From: Treponema sp. | Lineage (GTDB): Bacteria > Spirochaetota > Spirochaetia > Treponematales > Breznakiellaceae | Direction of reading: 5' to 3' | DNA: 8,347 nt | Assembly: GCA_031254795.1 (NCBI GenBank) | Contig: JAIRTS010000192.1 | Span: 1 to 8,347, forward strand | Part shown: piece by piece, positions 1 to 6,527 of the stretch | Layout: each line of letters begins with the position of its first letter | Position numbering within the stretch: the stretch's first letter is position 1 | Notes under the pieces: model-generated | Databases searched by the model: none | Seen by the model: the letters and a program-made list of their open reading frames with translations, nothing else | What the model was told of the DNA's origin: nothing | Translations under genes and position numbers: made by a program

Positions 1-193
1 TTTCCGGTGTTAAAGTCCCCCACGAACCAGCAACGCTAATTCATTACAGAATAATGAAATAACACGAGGTATAGAAAATCCGCAATAGGATAAACCTGCA
101 AAATCCCGGTTTTCGTAAACAGCCGGAACGTTATTATGCCTGGATAGGGCGATAAGCGGGTATACTCCGCTATTTTTTGATGAAAAACCCGCG
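1..193. other. Left-edge stretch with no supportable gene
   Basis: This is the region beyond the ftsK stop codon. No frame gives a convincing protein. Two plus-strand frames run in from the left edge and stop at 37-39 and 58-60, so the tail of a plus-strand gene converging on ftsK is possible. The plus-strand hairpin with a T-run at 155-178 would suit that. The tails are 12 and 19 residues and I recognise neither. Confidence 0.4.
155..178 (+). terminator. Plus-strand hairpin followed by a T-run
   Basis: AGCGG (155-159) pairs with CCGCT (167-171) around a 7-base loop, and ATTTTTTG follows at once. This is the shape of a short intrinsic terminator for transcription from the left. The 5-bp stem is weak. 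It would serve a gene ending at or before the left edge, convergent with ftsK. In the ftsK direction no T-run follows the stem. Confidence 0.4.
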
Positions 194-201
194 TTATACG
201 C
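183..201 (-). terminator. Weak terminator overlapping the ftsK stop codon
   Basis: On the minus strand GCGT-ATA-ACGC (201-191) is followed by GGG and five T (187-183). The TAA stop codon of ftsK lies inside this hairpin. The 4-bp stem with a 3-base loop is marginal, so this is only a candidate end for the LysM-SLT-FtsK transcript. I see no stronger minus-strand terminator before the left edge. Confidence 0.28.
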
Positions 202-3049
202 CGCGCAACAATTCTCTGGGTTTTGAGCCTTGCGCCGGGCCCACCAGCCCTCGCTGTTCCATCACCTCTACGAGCCGGGCAGCCCTGTTGTAACCGATTT
301 TGAGGCGGCGTTGTATGTAGCTCGCGCTCGCCTTCCCCTGTTGCGCCACAATTTCCCATGCCTTTTCGTACAACGGATCTTCGCCTTCTCCAAAAATATC
401 GGTTTCAACGCTTTCTTCGTCGTCAAAGAAAATTTCCTCGTCAATATAATCAGGTTCTCCAAGCGTTTTGACGTATTCGACCACTCGCTCGACTTCCTCT
501 TCAGAGATAAAGGCGCCCTGCATGCGGATGGGGAAGGGGTCGACCACGCCCGCGTAAAGCATGTCACCTTTGCCCAGCAGTTTTTCCGCGCCAACCATGT
601 CGATGATGATGCGGCTGTCCATCTTGCTTGCCACCATGAACGCGATGCGGCTGGGAATATTCGCCTTGATGAGGCCAGTGATGACATCAATGGACGGACG
701 CTGGGTCGCAAGCACAAGATGGATGCCTACGGCGCGGCTCATGGCGGCTAAACGCGCCACTGTGGACTCAAGTTCCTTGCCGGTGGTTGCCATGAGGTCC
801 GCGAATTCGTCAATAACCACGACGATGTACGGCATGTGTTCCGCGGCTATGTTCCGCTCTTTTATGCGCCTGTTATAACTCTTTATGTCTCGTACGCCCA
901 TTGAATCAAGACAGGCGTAACGCCGCTCCATCTCGCAGATGCAGTACTGGAGCGCCTGAAACGCCTTCTTGGGCTCGGTGATCACCGGTGTCAGGAGATG
1001 CGGAATGTCATTGTACAGTTTAAGCTCCACGATCTTTGGATCAATGAGGATGAGTCGCACTTCTGAAGGAGAGCGTTGGTACAAAATGGAAAGAATCAGG
1101 GCGTTTACACACACGGATTTGCCCGAACCCGTGGCGCCGGCTATGAGGAGGTGGGGCATCTGGGTAAGATCAACGGTTTGCGCTTCGCCGGTAATGTCTT
1201 TGCCCAGCACAACCGGAATTCCCAGCCGCTTCCCGTCGTGTTCGTTTTCCAGCCTGTCTTCTATGATTTCGGCGAAAGACACGATGTTCCGCTTGGCGTT
1301 CGGCACCTCAATGCCGACCGCATGTTTGCCGGGAATAGGAGCGACGATACGCACAGACTGAGCCGCGAGACGAAGCGCGATGTTGTCTTGCAAATTGACG
1401 ATCTTCGAGAGTTTCACCCCGGGCGCGGGCAGTATTTCAAACATCGTGATGACAGGACCCTTGCGTATGCCGGTAACTTCCGCATGAATTTTAAATTCGT
1501 TGAGCGTTCTTTTGAGAGTTTCCGCGGCGTCCTGCGTCGCCTTGTCAATGATCCAGTACTGCCCATCAGGATAGTCGTTGAGGATGCCCACTGTAGGCAC
1601 CTGATACGTCTTCCATCTTCTCGGCGCAATCGGCGGCTTCGCTGGTTGCAGCGCCGCGTGGGGCGCCGGAGATCGCGGCGTGGACGGGACGGTCGGGGCT
1701 ATCGTGGCTGTCGCGTCTTCCCCGCTTGCATCCACGTTACGCTTGGGCGCGCCAGATTCAGACTCTTGCGAATATTTCCCGCATCCGGTGATTTCATCTG
1801 GATCGTATTCAAAGGGTTCAGGCAGATCGACGTACGCCGAAGGCGTCTCTGGCGGCGGGGCTTTTTCCGTTTCCCTGTCTCGAGTCTCGCGTACCGGGCG
1901 TACGGATTTTTGCGGATAAATCGCGTCATCGGTGATTTCTTCGGGACGGTAATCAAACGGTATGGGAATGTCAACGTACATTACGGACGGCGACGGCAGA
2001 GGTTGCGCCGGCGGCGACGCTGATAACGGTGCCGGTTTTGCCGGAGTCCGCGGCTTTTCCGCATGCGCGGATGGAGCGCTTGTCGTTGCGGATCGCTCCT
2101 CCTGCTCGTAGTCCTGTACATTTTCTTCTATCTCTTCCATGTCGTTCGCGCCGCTTCGTTTTTCAGGAAAGACCGCGCCGTCGGTGATTTCTTCCGGTTT
2201 GTCCTCAAATATATCGGGAATGTCGACATACGCGGCGGGCTGAGCGCCAGCGTCTTCGTTTCCATGCTTCCCTGACTTTTCTCTTTCGATCATTTTCTTT
2301 AATTCATTGAAGGCTTGAGCGCTGCTCAAAGGTTTTGGAGATGGAAGGTCTATCTCTATGTCGTTCTCATCATACAAGACAGACGCGGAAGGCTGCGCTT
2401 CCTCTTCACCGGATTTTTCAGGGACGACAGCCTCTTTATCTAGGATAGTCAGAAATTCTATTTTCCGGCTTTTGCCCGAGTGTTTGCTTTGAAACGGGGG
2501 GCTGCTTTTTGCGTTGGGCGAGTCCCCGGAAGAATCATGGGAGGGTGATTCCGGCGTTTCCGTTATGTCCGGGTTTTGTTTTTGAAACAGCGCCTCGTTA
2601 AGGATGAGAATGGCGATAAGCTCAATAAGAATACAGAACAATATAATGCAGATATATCCCACTCTGCCGGTCAGTCGCAGAAAATCAGAGCTTTCAGCCA
2701 GCTCATCAAAAAGGTGAAAATAATTATAACCAATGGCTAATGTTACAAACGGCGCCAGTGAAGCGCCTAATGTAAAGATGTGCGCCGGCTTGTACGCCGG
2801 GTCGATTAACAGAATGGCTCCCCAAAGACAGTACGACGGGACGGCAAACGCCAAAATTCCATACGCATCCGCAAAAAAAGCGCCCACAGGCAATGTGACA
2901 TTCGGTATATCGAACAAGCCGTCCACTATGGCGAATCCTGAATAGAGGACAAAAATCAAAAGAATCCCCGCTCCCGCCAATGAACTTATACGGAAGAGAG
3001 ATATCTGAGAACCTGGTTGTTGTTGAGGATCGCCACTTTTCAATCGCAC
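194..3049 (-). CDS. ftsK: DNA translocase FtsK/SpoIIIE
   Basis: Septal ATP-driven DNA pump that moves the chromosome terminus across the closing division septum. The 951-residue protein has the full FtsK order. Four hydrophobic membrane segments lie at about 23-45, 57-83, 90-112 and 131-152. An acidic, proline-rich linker spans about 155-480. The RecA-like motor has Walker A GATGSGKS at 638-645, Walker B VVVIDEFADLM at 743-753 and ATQRPS at 781-786. A C-terminal winged-helix gamma domain (about 893-948) has the typical IGYNRAARL and GSKPREL motifs; in the family this domain reads the polar KOPS sequences. The linker carries three copies of a YVD(I/L)P...EIT motif, listed separately. The start is GTG at 3049-3047, with AAGGG ten bases upstream. 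It is the last gene of the operon, 26 bases after the SLT lipoprotein. No catalytic residue appears lost. Function is by homology and very secure. Confidence 0.97.
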   Translation of the reverse strand: MRLKSGDPQQQPGSQISLFRISSLAGAGILLIFVLYSGFAIVDGLFDIPNVTLPVGAFFADAYGILAFAVPSYCLWGAILLIDPAYKPAHIFTLGASLAPFVTLAIGYNYFHLFDELAESSDFLRLTGRVGYICIILFCILIELIAILILNEALFQKQNPDITETPESPSHDSSGDSPNAKSSPPFQSKHSGKSRKIEFLTILDKEAVVPEKSGEEEAQPSASVLYDENDIEIDLPSPKPLSSAQAFNELKKMIEREKSGKHGNEDAGAQPAAYVDIPDIFEDKPEEITDGAVFPEKRSGANDMEEIEENVQDYEQEERSATTSAPSAHAEKPRTPAKPAPLSASPPAQPLPSPSVMYVDIPIPFDYRPEEITDDAIYPQKSVRPVRETRDRETEKAPPPETPSAYVDLPEPFEYDPDEITGCGKYSQESESGAPKRNVDASGEDATATIAPTVPSTPRSPAPHAALQPAKPPIAPRRWKTYQVPTVGILNDYPDGQYWIIDKATQDAAETLKRTLNEFKIHAEVTGIRKGPVITMFEILPAPGVKLSKIVNLQDNIALRLAAQSVRIVAPIPGKHAVGIEVPNAKRNIVSFAEIIEDRLENEHDGKRLGIPVVLGKDITGEAQTVDLTQMPHLLIAGATGSGKSVCVNALILSILYQRSPSEVRLILIDPKIVELKLYNDIPHLLTPVITEPKKAFQALQYCICEMERRYACLDSMGVRDIKSYNRRIKERNIAAEHMPYIVVVIDEFADLMATTGKELESTVARLAAMSRAVGIHLVLATQRPSIDVITGLIKANIPSRIAFMVASKMDSRIIIDMVGAEKLLGKGDMLYAGVVDPFPIRMQGAFISEEEVERVVEYVKTLGEPDYIDEEIFFDDEESVETDIFGEGEDPLYEKAWEIVAQQGKASASYIQRRLKIGYNRAARLVEVMEQRGLVGPAQGSKPRELLRGV
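1763..2233 (-). repeat. Three diverged repeats in the FtsK linker
   Basis: Three 25-residue units share the pattern (A/M)YVD(I/L)P-x2-F-x3-P-(E/D)-EIT. They lie at residues 273-297 (bases 2233-2159), 357-381 (1981-1907) and 405-429 (1837-1763). All have the hydrophobic YVD(I/L)P start, a central proline and EIT, and end near a P/S-(E/Q)-(K/E) stretch. The spacers are 84 and 48 residues, unequal and low in complexity. DLPSP at residues 234-238 may be a fourth degenerate start. They look like short linear docking motifs in an otherwise disordered linker. No partner can be named from sequence. Confidence 0.8.
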
Positions 3050-3059
3050 TGCTTTGACA

Positions 3060-3064
3060 CCCTT
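3060..3064 (-). promoter_or_regulatory. Ribosome binding site that sets the ftsK GTG start
   Basis: AAGGG on the minus strand lies ten bases before GTG at 3049-3047. No ATG in frame is available nearby, and the residues after this GTG lead straight into the first membrane segment. The site sits between the SLT stop codon (3078-3076) and ftsK, so ftsK has its own translation signal within the operon. Confidence 0.6.
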
Positions 3065-3066
3065 AA

Positions 3067-3093
3067 ACGTCCGCGTTAGAGACGTCTTTTTTT
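3067..3093 (+). terminator. Hairpin plus T7 between SLT and ftsK, antisense to the operon
   Basis: On the plus strand ACGTC (3067-3071) pairs with GACGT (3081-3085) across a 9-base loop, followed by C and seven T (3087-3093). It is oriented to stop transcription running against the operon. No plus-strand gene ends here, so it could end antisense RNA or be chance, since the T-run is simply the AAA AAA codons for KK near the SLT protein's C-terminus. In the sense RNA the same hairpin encloses the SLT stop codon and lies just before the ftsK ribosome binding site. Confidence 0.3.
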
Positions 3094-5325
3094 CAGAATA
3101 TCGGCAAAAACATCTTCCATCTTCACGTTATAATACATATAGCCGTAAGCCGCCGCCGCCGCCGCAACCCGTTTGCCGTATTCCCGGGTTTCGGTTATGT
3201 TTATGGTTTCCAGAAACAGATCGTCGGGAAGCGACGGTTCCGCGGCCCGGAGCCGCCGCACCCTGTTTGGCCCCCCGTTGTATCCGAGCAGGGCGAGGAG
3301 AACGGAGTCCGTCCGCCCAATAAGGTGCGCAAGGTAGTAAGAGCCGATGTGTACATTTACCTCCGGGTCTTTCAAATTCAGACCGGACTCCAAGTAATCG
3401 GGGCCTCCCTCCCTGCGTATGCGCTCCGCCATTTCCGCGCCCGTAAAGTCCATTATTTGGGCGAGACCTTCGGCTCCCGCCGATGAAATTGCGGCCGGCC
3501 TGAACGCGCTTTCTGTATGGATAAGTCCCAACAGCGTCGCCTCGCTTATGTTTGCCTGCTCCGCATATTTTTCTATTATAGCATAGAACGGTCTGGGATA
3601 ATAGAGGAACATATCGGAAAAAGCGAGAGAATATCCTTTTGTTTTCATGTAGGAACCGGCGAAACGTATGGATTCATAATACTGACCGTCATCGGCGAGA
3701 GCTTGAGCCAGCATGCGCGATTCGTCTATGGTCAATTCCGGCGCCGACCGCTGAATATAGGGAAACGCATGCCGTGACGCTCCGTATTTAAAGAAACCAA
3801 GCAGAAAGTCCAAAAGTCCGGCTTGTTCTGCCGTCTCTTCGTCACTTTTCTTGCTTCTTTTCTTTTTTTCAGCTTCCCTGGGCTTTTCGGGTTGTTCCAC
3901 AAAGACATGTTCCCCAAGACGCGACGCGCTGAGTGTCCGGTAATAAAAAGAAGCGGTTTGCTCCTCATAGGCCAGTCTGAAAAAAGATTCGGCCGCCCCG
4001 TCTAAGCCCGTATACGTCGCGGCTTTCGCCGCCGGTATGTAGCCTTCGGAAACGATCCGTCCGATGATGTACGCATATTGCGCTATCATCGCGCCGTCGG
4101 CGTATTGTTCGCCTTTCACGCTTCTAATGCAGCTAAAAATTTCCAACAGCCTCGTCCATGAATGGGTTGCGACAACGGTTTGGCACAAGGAGCCTAAAAC
4201 ATCGGAAAAATATGCCGCGTCGTTCCATTGGCTCGCGTAAATATGGAGCAGGGGAATCGCTTTTTCAGGGGACTGTTTAAGCGCGACATCCAAAATATAC
4301 CAGATGCAGGCGTCTTCCTGCGCTTTGTCCGGCGCGAAAACCAGCGCGCGGGTGAAGTAGTCTTCGGCTTCGCTCCACCGGGACGCATGGCGCTCCATTC
4401 TTCCGGCGAAAAACAGTAGGTTGTACCGCGCGTGGGCGGTTTCCTCCCATTCTTTTCTGGTGCGCGACCATTCCCGCAACGCGCCTTCCCATTCGATGAA
4501 GAGGGCTACGCCTTCAGTCTCCGCGCCTGAATATTGAAAACAGCGTCCTAAATCCGCTATGAGCGCCGGATGCTTGAAAAAGAGCGTGTGATTCTGCGCG
4601 ATGACCTTGCGGAATGTCCTGAGCGCCCCCCCATACGATCTTCGCGCCGTCTCAAAATGTCCTTCTATGGCCAATCTTTCAGTTTCATTAAAAACGGAGT
4701 CCGATCCTTCCCATTCCGACGCCTCTCCGTATGTCCATGCGCGCGCGTCCGCAACTGTTCCATCCAGTAGAAATTGAAACAATTCTTGCGAGACGTTCCT
4801 GCCCGATTTAAGCGTGGAGAGAAGATGGAAGGCTCTGTCCCACGGTTGTTCGCCGTCCGCCGCGTCCCGCGCCTCACCCAGATTTCCGGTAAAATATAGG
4901 GCGGCGGCTTTCAATGTTGACGGCTTCGCGCCGTCCGCCGCGTCAAGGATACCCGCCGCAAGCTCCGGATCATCCAGCATAAAAGCGAGCAGTTCATCCG
5001 AAGCGGCTTCCTGAATCTGCGTTGAAGGGGAAGAGAGAGCCGCCGTGAAAAGGTTGATCGTCCGCAATTTCGGCGCCGCTTCTTTTTCTTTCATCAAAAG
5101 ACCCGCATAAAAAGGGGCGGAAGGGTAAATATAGGCTATTTCCCGCATTTTTTTCGGATCCGCTTCCAATATGAAGGTTATGTCGCCTTGCCTCAGCCGC
5201 TTTTCCGCCTCTTGTACGGGTATATCAAGCGCCGATTTAGCCTCGCTCTCGCACGAGGTAAAAAAGAGCATAGACGCAAGGATTAATGGAAAAAAATCTG
5301 TCCTGCGGCGTGACCGGTTCTTCAT
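3076..5325 (-). CDS. Lipoprotein with C-terminal SLT lytic transglycosylase domain
   Basis: Probable membrane-anchored murein lytic transglycosylase, cleaving between MurNAc and GlcNAc to leave a 1,6-anhydro end. The 749-residue product starts with a lipoprotein signal: basic MKNRSRRR, a hydrophobic core and lipobox FFTSC, lipidated Cys at 25. Residues about 30-575 are helical and TPR-like (for example around 313-332), with a lysine-rich insert at 484-493. The SLT domain spans about 580-730. It has HTESAF with predicted catalytic Glu605, SAGAEGLAQIM at 615-625, NVHIGSYYL at 657-665, GYNGGPNRV at 681-689 and ETREYGKRV at 712-720, the expected family motifs in order. Near the C-terminus is a six-alanine run encoded by a GCC-type triplet repeat (3149-3165). 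ATG 5325-5323 has AAGGTG ten bases upstream. It lies 25 bases after the LysM gene and 26 before ftsK. The overall layout resembles Slt70 (helical superstructure plus SLT), but the N-terminal part is not one I recognise. Confidence 0.9.
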   Translation of the reverse strand: MKNRSRRRTDFFPLILASMLFFTSCESEAKSALDIPVQEAEKRLRQGDITFILEADPKKMREIAYIYPSAPFYAGLLMKEKEAAPKLRTINLFTAALSSPSTQIQEAASDELLAFMLDDPELAAGILDAADGAKPSTLKAAALYFTGNLGEARDAADGEQPWDRAFHLLSTLKSGRNVSQELFQFLLDGTVADARAWTYGEASEWEGSDSVFNETERLAIEGHFETARRSYGGALRTFRKVIAQNHTLFFKHPALIADLGRCFQYSGAETEGVALFIEWEGALREWSRTRKEWEETAHARYNLLFFAGRMERHASRWSEAEDYFTRALVFAPDKAQEDACIWYILDVALKQSPEKAIPLLHIYASQWNDAAYFSDVLGSLCQTVVATHSWTRLLEIFSCIRSVKGEQYADGAMIAQYAYIIGRIVSEGYIPAAKAATYTGLDGAAESFFRLAYEEQTASFYYRTLSASRLGEHVFVEQPEKPREAEKKKRSKKSDEETAEQAGLLDFLLGFFKYGASRHAFPYIQRSAPELTIDESRMLAQALADDGQYYESIRFAGSYMKTKGYSLAFSDMFLYYPRPFYAIIEKYAEQANISEATLLGLIHTESAFRPAAISSAGAEGLAQIMDFTGAEMAERIRREGGPDYLESGLNLKDPEVNVHIGSYYLAHLIGRTDSVLLALLGYNGGPNRVRRLRAAEPSLPDDLFLETINITETREYGKRVAAAAAAYGYMYYNVKMEDVFADILKKRRL

Positions 5326-5350
5326 GTTTTCAAATCACCTTCTTGCGCAT

Positions 5351-6379
5351 CTACAGTTTCGGCGGGAGGCGCAAAACAACGCCCGGCGACAAAATTGCCG
5401 ACGGACGAATTTTGTTGTACCGCGCGAGCCGGGTATAAAGCCACGGATTATTGTAAAAAACATCGGCTATATCCCAGAGCGTGTCGCCCCAACGCGCCTT
5501 GTACGTCGCGCCGTTTTTGGGAATGGGTTCCGGCGCTTTGTAAGAACGCACCGGCGCGGGCGGTCTTTTCAGCCTTTGTTCTGACTGCGCCGGGTTTGCG
5601 ATCTCTCCATGAACGGCGACGCCAGAGGAGTCAGAGCGCGCATCGGTCGCCGGATCCTGTTCGGACGGTTTTTCGGTCCGCGCTATAGCGGCCAGATATT
5701 GTTTCGGCGGCTTTTCAGCCCGCGCTACGGCGAATGGTTCGGCAGGCACCGGCTCCGCAGGCGTTTCCGCTGACGCGGCGCCTGTCGCCTTTTCGGTCGC
5801 CGGGGCTTTTTCACGCGCCAGAAAAAACCAGAGCAAGCCGCAGATTGCGGCAAGCGACAAAGCGACGATACAGATGGGAACAAGGGGGAATTTTTTCACG
5901 GATTTCTGTTCGTATAACAAATCTATAGGCAATAACCCGGCGTTTTCTTCAATTATTTCCGGTGTTTCCAGCCTTTCGATTTTTCCACCGCCGTTTTCGC
6001 GCCCGCTCTCGCGCTCGCCTTCGCGTATGCTCTCTCTCGCGTCATCTCCATCAACCGCTTTGAGCCATATGACTAACTCTCGGCATTCGCCTGTTTTTAC
6101 ATTTTTTGCGATTGCGCCGATTTTTCCCTGTCCATTCGCTTCAATGTCAATGTCGATGCCATCGTCTTCATCCATTTCCTTCTTTCCATCCCCAAAAGAC
6201 AAACATCCTATGAGTTGAACATCTCCCCTGTCGAGCGATTCGCTTTTGTAAAAATCTATTTGCGCCCGCTTTTGCCCGGTTCGCGCAGGTATAAGCGCAA
6301 TTTTTTTCTTTTGAGGATCGTTCTCGTCAAGAAGCGGATAAAAATTCCCGTTAGCTATTTTTATACCGATAGTCGCCAT
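5351..6379 (-). CDS. Membrane protein with Hsp70-like substrate-binding domain and LysM domain
   Basis: First gene of the operon, 342 residues from ATG 6379-6377. Residues 1-106 resemble the beta-sandwich substrate-binding domain of DnaK. They follow its strand order: IGIKIANGNFYPLLDEN matches DnaK's LGIET-GG-FTPLI-N start, then KKKIALIPA, the IDFYKSES strand (DnaK IHVLQGE), LIGCLSFGDG (LGRFQLDGI) and IDIDIEANGQGKIGAIAKN (VTFDIDANGILHVSAKD). There is no ATPase domain. A charged linker (107-164) leads to one membrane segment (165-187). An Ala/Pro/Lys-rich stretch (188-290) and a LysM domain (about 293-340, with WGDTLWDIA and a PGVVLRLP end) follow. Topology is likely chaperone-like domain in the cytoplasm and LysM binding peptidoglycan outside. 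The frame stays open to an ATG at 6466, but that extension overlaps the promoter and lacks homology, so 6379 is preferred. LysM is secure; the DnaK-like call is my reading of residue patterns. Confidence 0.82.
   Translation of the reverse strand: MATIGIKIANGNFYPLLDENDPQKKKIALIPARTGQKRAQIDFYKSESLDRGDVQLIGCLSFGDGKKEMDEDDGIDIDIEANGQGKIGAIAKNVKTGECRELVIWLKAVDGDDARESIREGERESGRENGGGKIERLETPEIIEENAGLLPIDLLYEQKSVKKFPLVPICIVALSLAAICGLLWFFLAREKAPATEKATGAASAETPAEPVPAEPFAVARAEKPPKQYLAAIARTEKPSEQDPATDARSDSSGVAVHGEIANPAQSEQRLKRPPAPVRSYKAPEPIPKNGATYKARWGDTLWDIADVFYNNPWLYTRLARYNKIRPSAILSPGVVLRLPPKL
5648..5731 (-). repeat. Two tandem 42-base units in the LysM protein linker
   Basis: Residues 217-230 (AVARAEKPPKQYLA) and 231-244 (AIARTEKPSEQDPA) are adjacent 14-residue units sharing A-x-A-R-x-E-K-P-x-x-Q, with a third beginning at 245-248 (TDAR). 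They lie in the presumed periplasmic linker between the membrane segment and the LysM domain. Unit gain or loss would change the reach of the LysM domain from the membrane. Confidence 0.7.
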
Positions 6380-6392
6380 TTTTTCTCTTTTT

Positions 6393-6421
6393 ACTTTAGT
6401 TTGAAGCGGGCGATTTGTCAA
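6393..6421 (-). promoter_or_regulatory. Sigma-70-type promoter of the LysM-SLT-ftsK operon
   Basis: On the minus strand a perfect TTGACA (6421-6416), a 17-base spacer and TAAAGT (6398-6393; 4 of 6 against TATAAT) lie directly before the ATG at 6379. Transcription would be expected to begin near 6386, leaving only about 7 bases of leader. The start has no clear Shine-Dalgarno sequence, only an A-rich run with GAG. Confidence 0.6.
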
Positions 6422-6482
6422 TGCCACACGCCGAATGAATTTCGCCATAATCCGGCGCGTTTTCATTGCGTTGAGGCTTTTT

Positions 6483-6502
6483 AAAACGCGCCTTGTAAGG
6501 CG
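6483..6502 (-). terminator. Terminator after the DNA methyltransferase gene
   Basis: On the minus strand CGCCTT-AC-AAGGCG (6502-6489), a perfect 6-bp stem, is followed by CG and TTTT (6486-6483). It starts 25 bases after the methyltransferase stop codon. The T-run is short, so termination may be partial, but it separates the methyltransferase from the operon promoter at 6421-6393. Confidence 0.5.
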
Positions 6503-6527
6503 AAAAATTTTGAAAAAGGCTCCGCGC

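Noticed and set aside
1..35. Minus-strand stretch reading WFVGDFNTG, like the GDFN motif of the endonuclease/exonuclease/phosphatase family
   Set aside because: A stop codon at 36-38 lies in the same frame just upstream, so only about eleven residues are open before the window ends. Too short to claim a gene.
36..359. 107-residue minus-strand open frame across the end of ftsK
   Set aside because: More than half overlaps the ftsK winged-helix domain in another frame, and the rest resembles no protein.
1076..2023. 315-residue plus-strand open frame
   Set aside because: Arginine-rich shadow of the ftsK linker and motor; the minus-strand frame carries all the recognisable motifs.
6380..6466. 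Longer LysM protein starting at ATG 6466
   Set aside because: The extra 29 residues cover a TTGACA promoter, have no ribosome binding site, and precede the point where the DnaK-like similarity begins.
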